Assembly (NCBI GenBank): GCA_050331455.1
Contig: JBHJGV010000008.1
Coordinates: 1-64,000, forward strand
Reading direction: 5' to 3'
Origin: CAYUYV01 sp050331455
GTDB lineage: Bacteria; Pseudomonadota; Alphaproteobacteria; JAJFIK01
Length of the DNA: 64,000 nucleotides
Shown: in pieces, positions 25,259-33,644 of the stretch
Layout of the letters: every line of letters starts with the position of its first letter
Numbering within the stretch: position 1 is the first letter of the stretch
Notes under the pieces: generated by a model
Told to the model about the DNA's origin: nothing
Seen by the model: the letters and a program-made list of their open reading frames with translations, nothing else
Database searches by the model: none
Program-made: the position numbers and the translations under genes

Positions 25259-26392
25259 TCAGCGAATACGGATGACCACCACGGCGCGGCGGTTCTTGGC
25301 TTCGATCTTGCCATCCGGTGTCGGTACGGCAGGGTCGGTTTCGCCTTTCCAGGTGACGGACACCTTATTCGACTCGATCCCTTTCTGATCGACGAGGTAG
25401 CGCCGGACCGAGTCGGCGCGGCGTTGGGACAATTTCATGTTGTAGCCCGCCGGACCGGCCCGGTCGGCATGGGCCTCGATCTGCACCGCATCATACTGGC
25501 CCGAGCGCAGCAGGATGGCGGACACCTCATCAAGGGTCGAGGCGGCATCGGGCCGGATCGCGCTGGCGTCGAAGTCGAAATAGACCATCCGGGTCACGAC
25601 CTGCGGCTTTGGCGGCGGAGGCGGCGGGGTGACCGCCTGGGGCACGGTGCGCACGGGCTCCGGTTCGGCGGCCGGGGAGCCGAGGAAGTACCGCAGGCCG
25701 ATCATCAGGGCATGGCTGCGATAGTCGCCCTCGGCCTGTTCGAACGTAGTGTCGACCAAGAACGAGCCGGCATCCAGATAGCGATACCGGAATTCGAGGG
25801 ACAGGCGCTCGGTCACCTGATAGGCGGTACCCGCCGAGCCGGTCCAGGCGAAATTGGTATCGTCCTCGTCTTCGAGGGTGCCGTTGGGAAAGGCCGGGGT
25901 CAGATCATTGAGGCTGAGCCGGGCCACACCGATCCCGCCGCCGACGAAGGGCTTGATTTCCACATCGCCGATGGTGAGGGAGAAATCCCGGTAGAAAGAC
26001 GCCATGACGGCGAGCACATCAACATCGCCGCTGTCGAGCAGCAACAGGCTTTCCGTCGTGCTGAGGTCGCGGCGTTCATAATCCGCGCCGAGTTCCACGC
26101 GCCAGTTTTCCAGGATCTGATAACCAACGCCGCCCCCGAACAGAAAGCCGCTGTCGAAATCCACGACGACACCGGAATCGGCATCGGCATCCGGGTCCTG
26201 GCCGAGAAACAGCGGATCGTCGACATTGGCGCTGCCGCCGAACACGTAACCAGCTTCGCCGCGCAGATAGAATTTCGATAAATCAAATCCTTCGGCCCGC
26301 GCCCCCTGCGGTGCGAGGACGGCGACCGCGGCAACGCCGGCAAGCAAAAACCCCCGCACCGAAGTGGGCTTTTCGAACATGAAAGGTGTCAT
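25259..26392 (-). CDS. OmpA-family outer membrane protein
   Basis: A 377-residue outer membrane protein. After a signal peptide (VRGFLLAGVAAVAVLAPQGARA) comes an eight-stranded-type beta-barrel (FYLRGEAGYVFGGSANVDDP, later HALMIGLRYFLG), a Pro-rich linker (TPPPPPPKPQ), and a C-terminal OmpA peptidoglycan-binding domain (VYFDFDASAIRPDAASTLDE, EAHADRAGPAGYNMKLSQRR, ENRR-like KNRRAVVVIR). The TD/HADRAG and KNRR motifs bind diaminopimelate. ATG at 26392 follows GGGGAGAG. A paralogue is encoded divergently. Confidence 0.93.
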   Translation of the reverse strand: MTPFMFEKPTSVRGFLLAGVAAVAVLAPQGARAEGFDLSKFYLRGEAGYVFGGSANVDDPLFLGQDPDADADSGVVVDFDSGFLFGGGVGYQILENWRVELGADYERRDLSTTESLLLLDSGDVDVLAVMASFYRDFSLTIGDVEIKPFVGGGIGVARLSLNDLTPAFPNGTLEDEDDTNFAWTGSAGTAYQVTERLSLEFRYRYLDAGSFLVDTTFEQAEGDYRSHALMIGLRYFLGSPAAEPEPVRTVPQAVTPPPPPPKPQVVTRMVYFDFDASAIRPDAASTLDEVSAILLRSGQYDAVQIEAHADRAGPAGYNMKLSQRRADSVRRYLVDQKGIESNKVSVTWKGETDPAVPTPDGKIEAKNRRAVVVIRIR

Positions 26393-26858
26393 AAGGCTCT
26401 CCCCGATGCCGGTCCATGCCCGCGCCGACGCACGCTCACGGCCTCTTAAAAAGAGAATAACAAATTCCGAAGGGCGCTCCATCCATTAAATTGTCGAGTG
26501 CCGCTCAATGACAGGATTGCAAACTCTGCTCCATTTTTGCGTTCCGATCCGGCACAGACAAGATGGGTCCAGACTTGGGGACCCTTCGCGAGAGTCTTGA
26601 AAAAACACAAATGCCGGCGCGCAGCGCACCATCGGCTTACGCAGCCGTCATCCTGAGAACAGCGCATACCGATGCCGGTTCCCACGGGAGCGCCTATCCT
26701 CTCGCGCGGTGATCAGGGGCCCGTTCGCGACGGCGGTGCGGCCCGAACGGGGAGGGCAAGCGCATTTTGTAATGCATACGACGCCGAAAACTGGCTTAAG
26801 AGGCCTATCGCGCCTTTTGGTTTTGCAAAATAGACGAAAAAGACTTGGGAGAAGTGCC
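26393..26858. other. Divergent promoter region between two OmpA-family genes
   Basis: No gene is visible. It must hold the promoters of both porin genes; the sequence near each gene is A/T-richer than average. A small hairpin (GCATT-TTGT-AATGC, 26762-26775) lies about 85 bases before the plus-strand gene. I could not place convincing -35/-10 boxes. Confidence 0.4.
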
Positions 26859-28028
26859 ATGCGTCGCCAGTTGGCCCATCGCAGCCTATCGAGTCACCGT
26901 TTCATGGCCGTTGGACGTGCCGTAACAGCGGTCTTGATCGCGCTCGCCGCCCTTCTCGGCGGCGTCGGTTTCAACGGCACGGTAAGCGCCGCCGATCCGC
27001 GCAGTGAGGCGGCCGTCCGGCAGGGCAGCACCTATGTGCGCGGCGAACTCGGCTACACTTTGGGTTTTGACTCCGACGTGTCCGGCACGCCGGACAGCAC
27101 CGTGGATTTTGAGGGCAACTGGACCGGTGGGGCCGCTGTCGGCCGCTACATACGACCGAAACTGCGCACCGAACTCAGCTTCGGTTACAACACTAATGAC
27201 TTCGAGAGCGCCTCGGGCGGCTTCGGCGGGGTCGGCGACGTCAACGCCCTCAGCTTTTTCGCCACCGTCTATCGGGATTTCCTGGCCTTCCGTAATGTCC
27301 GCCCCTTTGTCGGCTTCGGGCTGGGGCTCGCGCGCCTGCGTCCGGATTTTGCCCTGACCGGGGAAGGCACGGTCGGGCCGGATGGCAGCGATATCAAATT
27401 CGCCTGGCAGGGCACGACCGGGGTCGCGGTCGATCTGAACGAGCGCTTCGCCATCGAAACCCGGTACCGGTACTTGCGCGCCGGAGACTATGATTTTGGT
27501 CCGGGAGCGGAAGGTGACTATGCCAACCATTCGCTGCTGGCGGGCCTGCGGTACACCTTCGGCCGGGCGGGCCGGCCCATCGAGCGCGGCGCGCCGCCGG
27601 CCACCCCGGCCCAAACCTATCGGGAGCCGGCCCCGGTTGTGCCGCGCAGCGCACCGGCGCCCGAGCCGCAGCCGGCTCTGGCCGGCGGACCGGAGGAACT
27701 GGGCCTTGTGTTTTTCCCCTTCAACAGCAGCGACCTGACCGCCGAGGCGAACGAGACCCTGGACGGCATCGCCGCATCCTTGCGCATCCGCAAGGCCCGG
27801 GCCGTAATCCTGGAGGGCCACACGGACACGTCCGGGGACCGGGCCTACAATCTGCGCCTGTCCCGGGCGCGGGCCGAGCGAGTTCGCGAGGCCCTGGTCG
27901 AGCGCGGCGTTCCCAGCGGCTCCATCACCATTGCGGCCAAGGGGGAAGGCGCGCCGCGCATGCGGACCGGCGACGGTGTCAAGGCCCAGCTCAACCGCTT
28001 CGTTCGTGTCTTTGCGGTCTTCGAGTAA
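26859..28028 (+). CDS. OmpA-family outer membrane protein (divergent paralogue)
   Basis: A 389-residue outer membrane protein with the same plan as the 25.3-kb gene: signal peptide (VTAVLIALAALLGGVGFNGTVSA), barrel (TYVRGELGYTLGFDSDVSG, FIVRP-like RNVRPFVGFGLGLARLRPDF, NHSLLAGLRYTFG), Ala/Pro linker, and an OmpA domain (GLVFFPFNSSDLTAEANETL, LEGHTDTSGDRAYNLRLSRA, LNRFVRVFAVFE). In the peptidoglycan-binding motif the usual final NRRV is replaced by LNRFVRV. ATG at 26859 has GGGAGAAG upstream; an alternative ATG lies at 26904. Confidence 0.92.
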   Translation: MRRQLAHRSLSSHRFMAVGRAVTAVLIALAALLGGVGFNGTVSAADPRSEAAVRQGSTYVRGELGYTLGFDSDVSGTPDSTVDFEGNWTGGAAVGRYIRPKLRTELSFGYNTNDFESASGGFGGVGDVNALSFFATVYRDFLAFRNVRPFVGFGLGLARLRPDFALTGEGTVGPDGSDIKFAWQGTTGVAVDLNERFAIETRYRYLRAGDYDFGPGAEGDYANHSLLAGLRYTFGRAGRPIERGAPPATPAQTYREPAPVVPRSAPAPEPQPALAGGPEELGLVFFPFNSSDLTAEANETLDGIAASLRIRKARAVILEGHTDTSGDRAYNLRLSRARAERVREALVERGVPSGSITIAAKGEGAPRMRTGDGVKAQLNRFVRVFAVFE

Positions 28029-28436
28029 CCAGTCCGCAGGGGGAGGAAATCCTGGTTTCCGCCCCTTGGGAACCGTCCATCCGTCAGCGCGGACGTAAAT
28101 CGGCCTGAGACGCCGTTCAAGGGCGCCTTGGGGCAGGCGGCCCCATGGCATTGCTTTTGCGAGCCCGCCACCGCCATGTCGCTGATTGCGGTGCGGATCG
28201 TCCCCGCCCCTTGAAACATGACAATTCCGTCACACGGATCGGGACCCGCTGGGTGAGGTTTCCATGCCACAGGGTTGTGAGAACTGTCGTTTTTTGGGAT
28301 TCGGCCTTGAGTTGTGCCGCGAAAAGACACTTAATGCGGCGTCGTGAAATTATCGTCACGCCGGGCAGAGATGGGGGCTCCTCATGGGCAAGGTGCTCCG
28401 GCGTCCATTCAAAACGTGTTTGAAAGGATTGAGACA
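28029..28436. other. Intergenic region upstream of the RTX gene
   Basis: About 400 bases without a convincing gene. The right half is A/T-richer and probably carries the RTX gene promoter. TTGAGT near 28309 with TTAATG 18 bases later is a weak candidate only. Confidence 0.35.
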
Positions 28437-29483
28437 ATGCCTGCTAATCCCGGGATCGTGCGTATCGGCACGGACGACAAGGATGATTTGGTTGGTAGCG
28501 GTCAGGACGATACCCTTTACGGCCTGGGCGGCGATGACACGCTGACCGGCAATTCGGGCGGCGATTTCCTGTCGGGCGGTCTCGGCAGTGACCTGATTTT
28601 CGGTTTTGCCGGCGCGGACACCATTCGCGCGGGCGGTGGCAACGATACCGTCACGGGCGGATCGGGCGATGATTCCATCGACGCCAGCGGCGGCGAAGAC
28701 AGTGTCAATGCGGGCGGCGGAAACGATACCGTGTCGGGTTCCTCCGGCAATGACACGATCGAAGGCTCGGGCGGCAAAGACAGCATTGGGGGCGGGTCGG
28801 GTTCCGACAGCCTCGATGGCGGCGCGGACGACGACACAATCGAAGGTCACAACGGCGAGGATGACATCTTCGGCGGATCCGGCAACGACATGATCTTCGG
28901 CGGGTCCGGCAACGACACCATCGACGGGTCCTCCGGCATGGACGTGATCGACGGCGGCTCCGGCGACGACAGCATCGACGGCGGCTCCGAGGCCGACCTG
29001 ATCGACGGCATGGCCGGCAATGACAGCATTGTCGGCGGCGACAGCAATGACACCATCGATGGCGGCTCGGGCAACGACACCCTGGATGGCGGGTCGGAGA
29101 ACGACTCGATCTTCGGCAATACGGGCCAGGACAATATCGACGGTGGCAGCGGCAACGACACCGTGAACGGCGGTCACGGCGACGATACCCTGCGCGGCAA
29201 CACGGGCGAGGATACATTTGTCCTCGAAGGACTGTTCGGCACCGATCGCATCGTCGACTTCACCGCCGGCGAGGACGTGCTGAACACCGCACAGACGTCC
29301 GGCAAGTTCGACGACTTCGACCTGAACGATGACGGTGTGGTCGATGCGGCCGATGCCGGCCTTGGCGCATCGGTCACCGTGGTCGCCGGAACGGGGCTCC
29401 AGCTCGATTTTGACAAGGGCACTGTGATCCTCGAAGGCGTGTTCAGCCTCGACGAGGCCGACACCTCGAACATCGCCCTTTGA
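28437..29483 (+). CDS. RTX-type calcium-binding repeat protein
   Basis: A 348-residue acidic protein made almost wholly of GGxGxDxUx nonapeptide repeats (for example GLGGDDTLTG, GGSGNDTIDG, GGHGDDTLRG) from about residue 10 to 255. These form a calcium-bound beta-roll, normally outside the cell after export by a type I secretion system recognising the C terminus. A C-terminal segment after FVLEGLFGTDRIVDFTAGED is a typical post-repeat module, and FDLNDDGVVDAADAG looks like an EF-hand/dockerin calcium loop. There is no catalytic domain, so it may be a structural surface or matrix protein. ATG at 28437 with GAAAGG upstream; no type I secretion genes are nearby. Confidence 0.9.
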   Translation: MPANPGIVRIGTDDKDDLVGSGQDDTLYGLGGDDTLTGNSGGDFLSGGLGSDLIFGFAGADTIRAGGGNDTVTGGSGDDSIDASGGEDSVNAGGGNDTVSGSSGNDTIEGSGGKDSIGGGSGSDSLDGGADDDTIEGHNGEDDIFGGSGNDMIFGGSGNDTIDGSSGMDVIDGGSGDDSIDGGSEADLIDGMAGNDSIVGGDSNDTIDGGSGNDTLDGGSENDSIFGNTGQDNIDGGSGNDTVNGGHGDDTLRGNTGEDTFVLEGLFGTDRIVDFTAGEDVLNTAQTSGKFDDFDLNDDGVVDAADAGLGASVTVVAGTGLQLDFDKGTVILEGVFSLDEADTSNIAL

Positions 29484-29525
29484 CCGCAACACCCCCCGGG
29501 ATTGCGACAATCCCGATACGACGTG

Positions 29526-29557
29526 AAAAGGCCCCGTGTTCCGTACGGGGCCTTTTT
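29526..29557 (+). terminator. Rho-independent terminator of the RTX gene
   Basis: A 12-bp perfect stem (AAAAGGCCCCGT / ACGGGGCCTTTT) with a seven-base loop, ending in TTTTT. With A-rich and T-rich flanks it can work in both directions and so may also serve the convergent xdhC gene. Confidence 0.9.
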
Positions 29558-29639
29558 CATATCATCCCAACTCTTAAAGGGCTGCGGGTTGTTCACGATT
29601 TTCGTGTTACCGCTCTCCTCCTGTTTCAGCCCCCATGTT

Positions 29640-30698
29640 TTAGCCCGAGACGGATGGTGCGCCGGCCCGGGAGCGGGCCTCGGCCAGGATCTGGGTCAGG
29701 ATGGACACGGCGATTTCCGGGGCCGAGCGGGCACCTCCCGTAACCCCCACCGGACCGATGATCCGCGCCGCCTGATCGGCCGGCACACCGCGCGCGGCAA
29801 GGCTGTCGAGCCGGGCCGCATGGGTCCGCCGGCTGCCCATGGCGCCGATGTAAAAAGCAGGCGTCGCAAGGGCCGCCTCCAGGATCACCGGTTCCCAGTC
29901 ATGGTCATGGAACAAAACGACGACGGCGGTTTGCGCATCCGCCGCCAGATCCACAGGCAGGCGGGGGCTGGTGAGCCGCTGCACCGGCATTCCCAGATGC
30001 CCGGCGAGATCGGCGGTGCGCTGGTCCTGGGTGAGGAGGCGGGCGGACAATCCGGCACCGGCGGCGAGCTGCGCCAGATGAAGGGGCACGGGGCCCGCTC
30101 CGGCCATGAGCAACTGCAAGGGCGGGCCATAAACGCGTGTGAGCACCCCATCGTGCAAACGGGTCCCGCGCACTTCGGATCCGATTGCCGGGGGGATGGG
30201 ACCTTGATCCATAATCCGGGCAGACCCCAGCCCGACCATGTCCGTCCGCGTGGCAATGGCCCGGCGCTCGGAGCGGGCTTCGATCAGTGCACGGATCACA
30301 CCATCGGTGAGACCCACATCGAAATAAAGGTCGATGCTGCTGCCGCAGGGCAGGACGAGATCGCGATAGGGCGACCCGGCGCCGTACCGCACGCGGCGCG
30401 GCACGCCGACGCGAAGCGCGGATCGGGCTTCCGTGACGATGGCCTCCTCGAGGCAGCCGCCGGTCAGATAGCCCCAAATGCCCTCGCCCGGCGGTCCCTC
30501 GGGCGCCACGACCATCTGGGCGCCCAGGGGCCGGGGGGCCGATCCTTCGATCGCCACCAGCGAAACGAGCGCGCGGCCGGGTGCCAGGAAGGGCACCACA
30601 TCATCGGCAAACTGATCGGACAGCGCCGGCGGCCCCGCATTGGGTCCGGATCCGCGTGGTAAATCATGGTGTTCGAGGGCCGCCTCCAATCGGGCCAT
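29640..30698 (-). CDS. XdhC/CoxI-family molybdoenzyme maturation factor
   Basis: A 352-residue protein that binds and sulfurates the molybdenum cofactor before insertion into xanthine-dehydrogenase-type enzymes. The N-terminal XdhC domain shows EGSAPRPLGAQMVV, GYLTGGCLEEAIV with the conserved Cys, and LPCGSSIDLYFDV. The C-terminal Rossmann domain shows LLMAGAGPVPLHLAQLAA, FYIGAMGSRRTHAARLDSL and a PEIAVSILTQILA end. ATG at 30698. No xanthine or CO dehydrogenase subunits are adjacent, so its client must be encoded elsewhere. The gene is divergent from rsfS. Confidence 0.88.
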   Translation of the reverse strand: MARLEAALEHHDLPRGSGPNAGPPALSDQFADDVVPFLAPGRALVSLVAIEGSAPRPLGAQMVVAPEGPPGEGIWGYLTGGCLEEAIVTEARSALRVGVPRRVRYGAGSPYRDLVLPCGSSIDLYFDVGLTDGVIRALIEARSERRAIATRTDMVGLGSARIMDQGPIPPAIGSEVRGTRLHDGVLTRVYGPPLQLLMAGAGPVPLHLAQLAAGAGLSARLLTQDQRTADLAGHLGMPVQRLTSPRLPVDLAADAQTAVVVLFHDHDWEPVILEAALATPAFYIGAMGSRRTHAARLDSLAARGVPADQAARIIGPVGVTGGARSAPEIAVSILTQILAEARSRAGAPSVSG

Positions 30699-30774
30699 TG
30701 CCGCCTCCCCGCCCGGTGTTTTTCCGGGCCGTCGTTCTGTGCTAGCTTAAGGAACTTCGTGGCATCATCGCAGA

Positions 30775-31215
30775 GTGCGATCAGACAAGCGAGAGGACCC
30801 AGCTCTGAGCCTTGCGACTGCGGAAACCGTCCTGACGGGCGGCGATTCCTCACCCGTCCATGGGAAGGCGGCGCCTTCCCATGCGGGCATCGCCGAATTG
30901 ATCCTGGCGTCTCTGGATGACGACAAAGCACAGGATGTCGTCGCCATAGACCTCACGGGCAAATCCACCGTGGCTGACTGGATGATCATCGCGAGCGGGC
31001 GCTCCCACAGACATGTGGGCGCCATGGCGGATCACTTGTCCCGGCGCATCAAGGAGGCCGGCCACGGCACAGTCCAGATGGAGGGACTTCCCCACTGCGA
31101 CTGGGTCCTGATCGATGTCGGCGACGTCATCGTCCATCTCTTCCGCCCGGAAGTCCGGGAATTTTACAATCTGGAAAAGATCTGGGGCATGGATGCGCCG
31201 CAGCCCCTGTCGTGA
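30775..31215 (+). CDS. rsfS: Ribosome silencing factor RsfS
   Basis: Binds ribosomal protein uL14 (L14) on the 50S subunit and blocks subunit joining when nutrients are scarce. The conserved core is AQDVVAIDLTGKSTVADWMI, IASGRSHRHVGAMADHL, and DWVLIDVGDVIVHLFRPEVREFYNLEKIW. The GTG at 30775 gives 146 residues; an in-frame CTG at 30805 lies eight bases after GAGAGGA and would give M-S-L-A-T-A, so it may be the real start. rlmH follows 53 bases later, a conserved pairing. Confidence 0.94.
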   Translation: MRSDKREDPALSLATAETVLTGGDSSPVHGKAAPSHAGIAELILASLDDDKAQDVVAIDLTGKSTVADWMIIASGRSHRHVGAMADHLSRRIKEAGHGTVQMEGLPHCDWVLIDVGDVIVHLFRPEVREFYNLEKIWGMDAPQPLS

Positions 31216-31268
31216 TGCTGTGTCGTGACGCCGTATCCTGATGCGGGCACGGCACGGGCCGGTGGCCT

Positions 31269-31742
31269 GTGAAAATCGTGGTCGGAGCGATCGGCAAGAC
31301 CCGCCGGTCGCCGGAAGCCGAGTTATGCGCCGATTATGAATCCCGCTTCGCGGCCCTGTGCCGGCCCCTGGGATTGAAGCCGCTTTCGGTGATGACCTGG
31401 GACGAGCCGGCGGGGCCGGATCTGGCCGAACGGGAAGCCCATAAGCTGCGCAAGGCGCTGGTGCCCGGCGGACGCCTCGTCGTGCTGGACGAGCGGGGCC
31501 GGTCCATGACTTCCCCGGACCTGGCGGCGACCCTTTCCCGCTGGCGCGATGCCGGTGTTCCGACCGCAAGTTTCCTCATTGGCGGTGCGGCCGGGCTGGC
31601 GCCGTCCCTGCGTGCCGAAGCGGATCTGGTGCTCGGCTTCGGGGCGGCCACCTGGCCCCACATGCTCGCGCGCGTGATGCTGTTGGAGCAGCTTTACCGC
31701 GCATCAACCATTATGGCCGGTCATCCGTATCACAAGGCCTGA
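31269..31742 (+). CDS. rlmH: 23S rRNA (pseudouridine-1915-N3) methyltransferase
   Basis: SPOUT-class enzyme of 157 residues that methylates pseudouridine 1915 in helix 69 of 23S rRNA. VVLDERGRSMTSPDLA, FLIGGAAGLAPSLRAEADL and the C-terminal knot region WPHMLARVMLLEQLYRASTI and GHPYHKA are diagnostic; the last motif ends the protein as usual. GTG start at 31269. Lies between rsfS and gpmI, a typical alphaproteobacterial arrangement. Confidence 0.96.
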   Translation: MKIVVGAIGKTRRSPEAELCADYESRFAALCRPLGLKPLSVMTWDEPAGPDLAEREAHKLRKALVPGGRLVVLDERGRSMTSPDLAATLSRWRDAGVPTASFLIGGAAGLAPSLRAEADLVLGFGAATWPHMLARVMLLEQLYRASTIMAGHPYHKA

Positions 31743-31886
31743 TCATCGGTCCGATCGCGCCGGCCCGAAACCAGCCGGAAACAGCGTTTTGTGGACACTC
31801 CTATGGGCTGCGCGTATAGTTTTGTGCATTGCAGCAGAGCGTCCCCGTCGTCCCTGTTTTCATGGCCTCCGACAAGGAACCGTCCC

Positions 31887-33473
31887 ATGTGCGCATATCC
31901 GGTCCCCCAGAAGCGCCCCACCCAGAAGCGCCCCCCCCAGAAGCGCCCGGTTGTCCTGTGCATCCTGGACGGCTGGGGCTGGCGCGACGAGACCGAAAAC
32001 AACGCGGTCGCCCTTGCCGACACGCCCACCTTCGACCGGCTCTGGTCCACCTGCCCGCACACCTTCCTGCGCACATCGGGTCTCGATGTGGGCCTGCCCG
32101 AGGGGCAAATGGGCAATTCGGAAGTGGGCCACATGAATATCGGCGCCGGCCGGGTGGTGATGCAGGATCTGCCGCGCATTGATCACGCGATCGAAAGCGG
32201 GACCTTCGCCCAGAACGAAACACTGCACGGGGTGATCGACGCCCTCAAGCGATCCGGCGGGCGGGCCCATGTGGCCGGTCTGCTGAGCCCCGGCGGGGTC
32301 CACTCCCACCAGCGCCATATGGCGGCCGTGGTCAACGGGCTGACCCAGGCCGGCGTGCCGGTCACCATTCACGGCTTCCTCGATGGCCGGGACACGGCAC
32401 CCAAAAGCGCTGCCGGCTTTGTCGAAAGCTTCGAAACGAGCCTCGTCGCCGAGGCCCGCGGCCAGATCGGCACCATCAGCGGCCGCTACTACGCCATGGA
32501 CCGGGACAAACGCTGGGAACGGGTCAAACGTGCCTATGACTGCATTGTGGACGCGTCAGGCGAGCGGGCTGCGACCTGGCAGGCCGCGATTGATGCCGCC
32601 TATGCCGCGGACCTGTCCGACGAGTTCGCCCTGCCCACGGTGATCGGCGCGTATAGCGGCATGGCGGATGGCGATGCGCTCATTTTCATCAATTTCCGCG
32701 CCGACCGGGCCCGCCAGCTCCTTGGCGCCCTGCTCGACCCCGAATTCGACGGGTTCGAGGCACGCCGGCCGCATTTATGCGCCTGTGCGGGCATGGTGGA
32801 GTATTCCACCCGCCTTGCAGAGTTCATGACCACGCTGTTTCCGCCCGAAACCCTTGAAAAAACCCTTGGCGAAGTGGCTGCCGAAGCGGGCCTGACCCAG
32901 TTGCGCATCGCGGAGACCGAGAAATACCCCCATGTGACCTTCTTTTTGAACGGGGGCCGGGAAGAGGTGTATGGCGGTGAAGACCGGATCATGGTGCAAA
33001 GCCCAAAGGTTGCGACCTATGATTTGCAGCCGGAAATGTCCGCCAAGGAGGTCACCGACCAAGTCACGGCGGCGATCCGCACGCTCGCCTATGATTTGGT
33101 GGTGATCAATTTCGCCAATCCGGACATGGTCGGGCACACGGGCAGCCTGGAGGCCGCCAAAAAGGCCGTCGAGACAGTGGATGTGTGCCTGGGACGCCTT
33201 ACATCGGCCGTGCGCGAGACCGGCGGCGTCATGCTGGTCACGGCCGATCACGGCAATTGCGAAATGATGGTGGACCCCTCCACCGGCGGCCCGCACACGG
33301 CCCACACGACATTTGTCGTACCGGCCTTGCTGGTGAATGCCGAATCACTTGGCACTGATGTAACCTTGAAGGATGGGCGGCTTGCGGATATCGCGCCCAC
33401 GCTGCTCGCCCTCCTGGGACAGCCCCAGCCGGCCCAAATGACGGGCATGTCGCTGCTGAAGGCTGCCTCCTGA
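31887..33473 (+). CDS. gpmI: 2,3-bisphosphoglycerate-independent phosphoglycerate mutase
   Basis: Interconverts 3- and 2-phosphoglycerate in glycolysis using two Mn2+ ions. The 528-residue protein shows LCILDGWGWRDETENNAVAL with a metal-binding Asp, GNSEVGHMNIGAGRVV with the phosphorylated Ser (about residue 78), HGFLDGRDTAP, NFRADRARQL, FANPDMVGHTG and VTADHGNCEMM. ATG at 31887 has AAGGAA eight bases upstream. The N terminus carries an unusual basic tandem repeat QKRPTQKRPPQKRP, absent from typical family members. Overall length is slightly above the usual ~510-515 because of it. Confidence 0.96.
   Translation: MCAYPVPQKRPTQKRPPQKRPVVLCILDGWGWRDETENNAVALADTPTFDRLWSTCPHTFLRTSGLDVGLPEGQMGNSEVGHMNIGAGRVVMQDLPRIDHAIESGTFAQNETLHGVIDALKRSGGRAHVAGLLSPGGVHSHQRHMAAVVNGLTQAGVPVTIHGFLDGRDTAPKSAAGFVESFETSLVAEARGQIGTISGRYYAMDRDKRWERVKRAYDCIVDASGERAATWQAAIDAAYAADLSDEFALPTVIGAYSGMADGDALIFINFRADRARQLLGALLDPEFDGFEARRPHLCACAGMVEYSTRLAEFMTTLFPPETLEKTLGEVAAEAGLTQLRIAETEKYPHVTFFLNGGREEVYGGEDRIMVQSPKVATYDLQPEMSAKEVTDQVTAAIRTLAYDLVVINFANPDMVGHTGSLEAAKKAVETVDVCLGRLTSAVRETGGVMLVTADHGNCEMMVDPSTGGPHTAHTTFVVPALLVNAESLGTDVTLKDGRLADIAPTLLALLGQPQPAQMTGMSLLKAAS
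31908..31949 (+). repeat. Three 15-bp tandem repeats at the 5' end of gpmI
   Basis: CAGAAGCGCCC recurs every 15 bases, encoding Gln-Lys-Arg-Pro three times just before the first conserved beta strand of the enzyme. The unit is in frame, so copy number could vary without loss of the protein. Confidence 0.85.
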
Positions 33474-33644
33474 GGCTCGATCGCCCATCCCCGGCCCGTG
33501 GCCGCTTGCTGGTTGGGCTGTGGGTATCGCCCGCCCCCCCTGGCCCGCCGTTCCACGGCCCACCGAGAGGCAGACCCGTCACAGGTGCCGCGCGTCGCTG
33601 AACAGGGGGCTTACGGACCCCATCCCATCCCCCAAAGGTCCGCG

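Noticed and set aside
28500..29215. Short regularly spaced repeats that might suggest a CRISPR or satellite array
   Set aside because: They are 27-base coding repeats of GGxGxD calcium-binding units in one uninterrupted frame.
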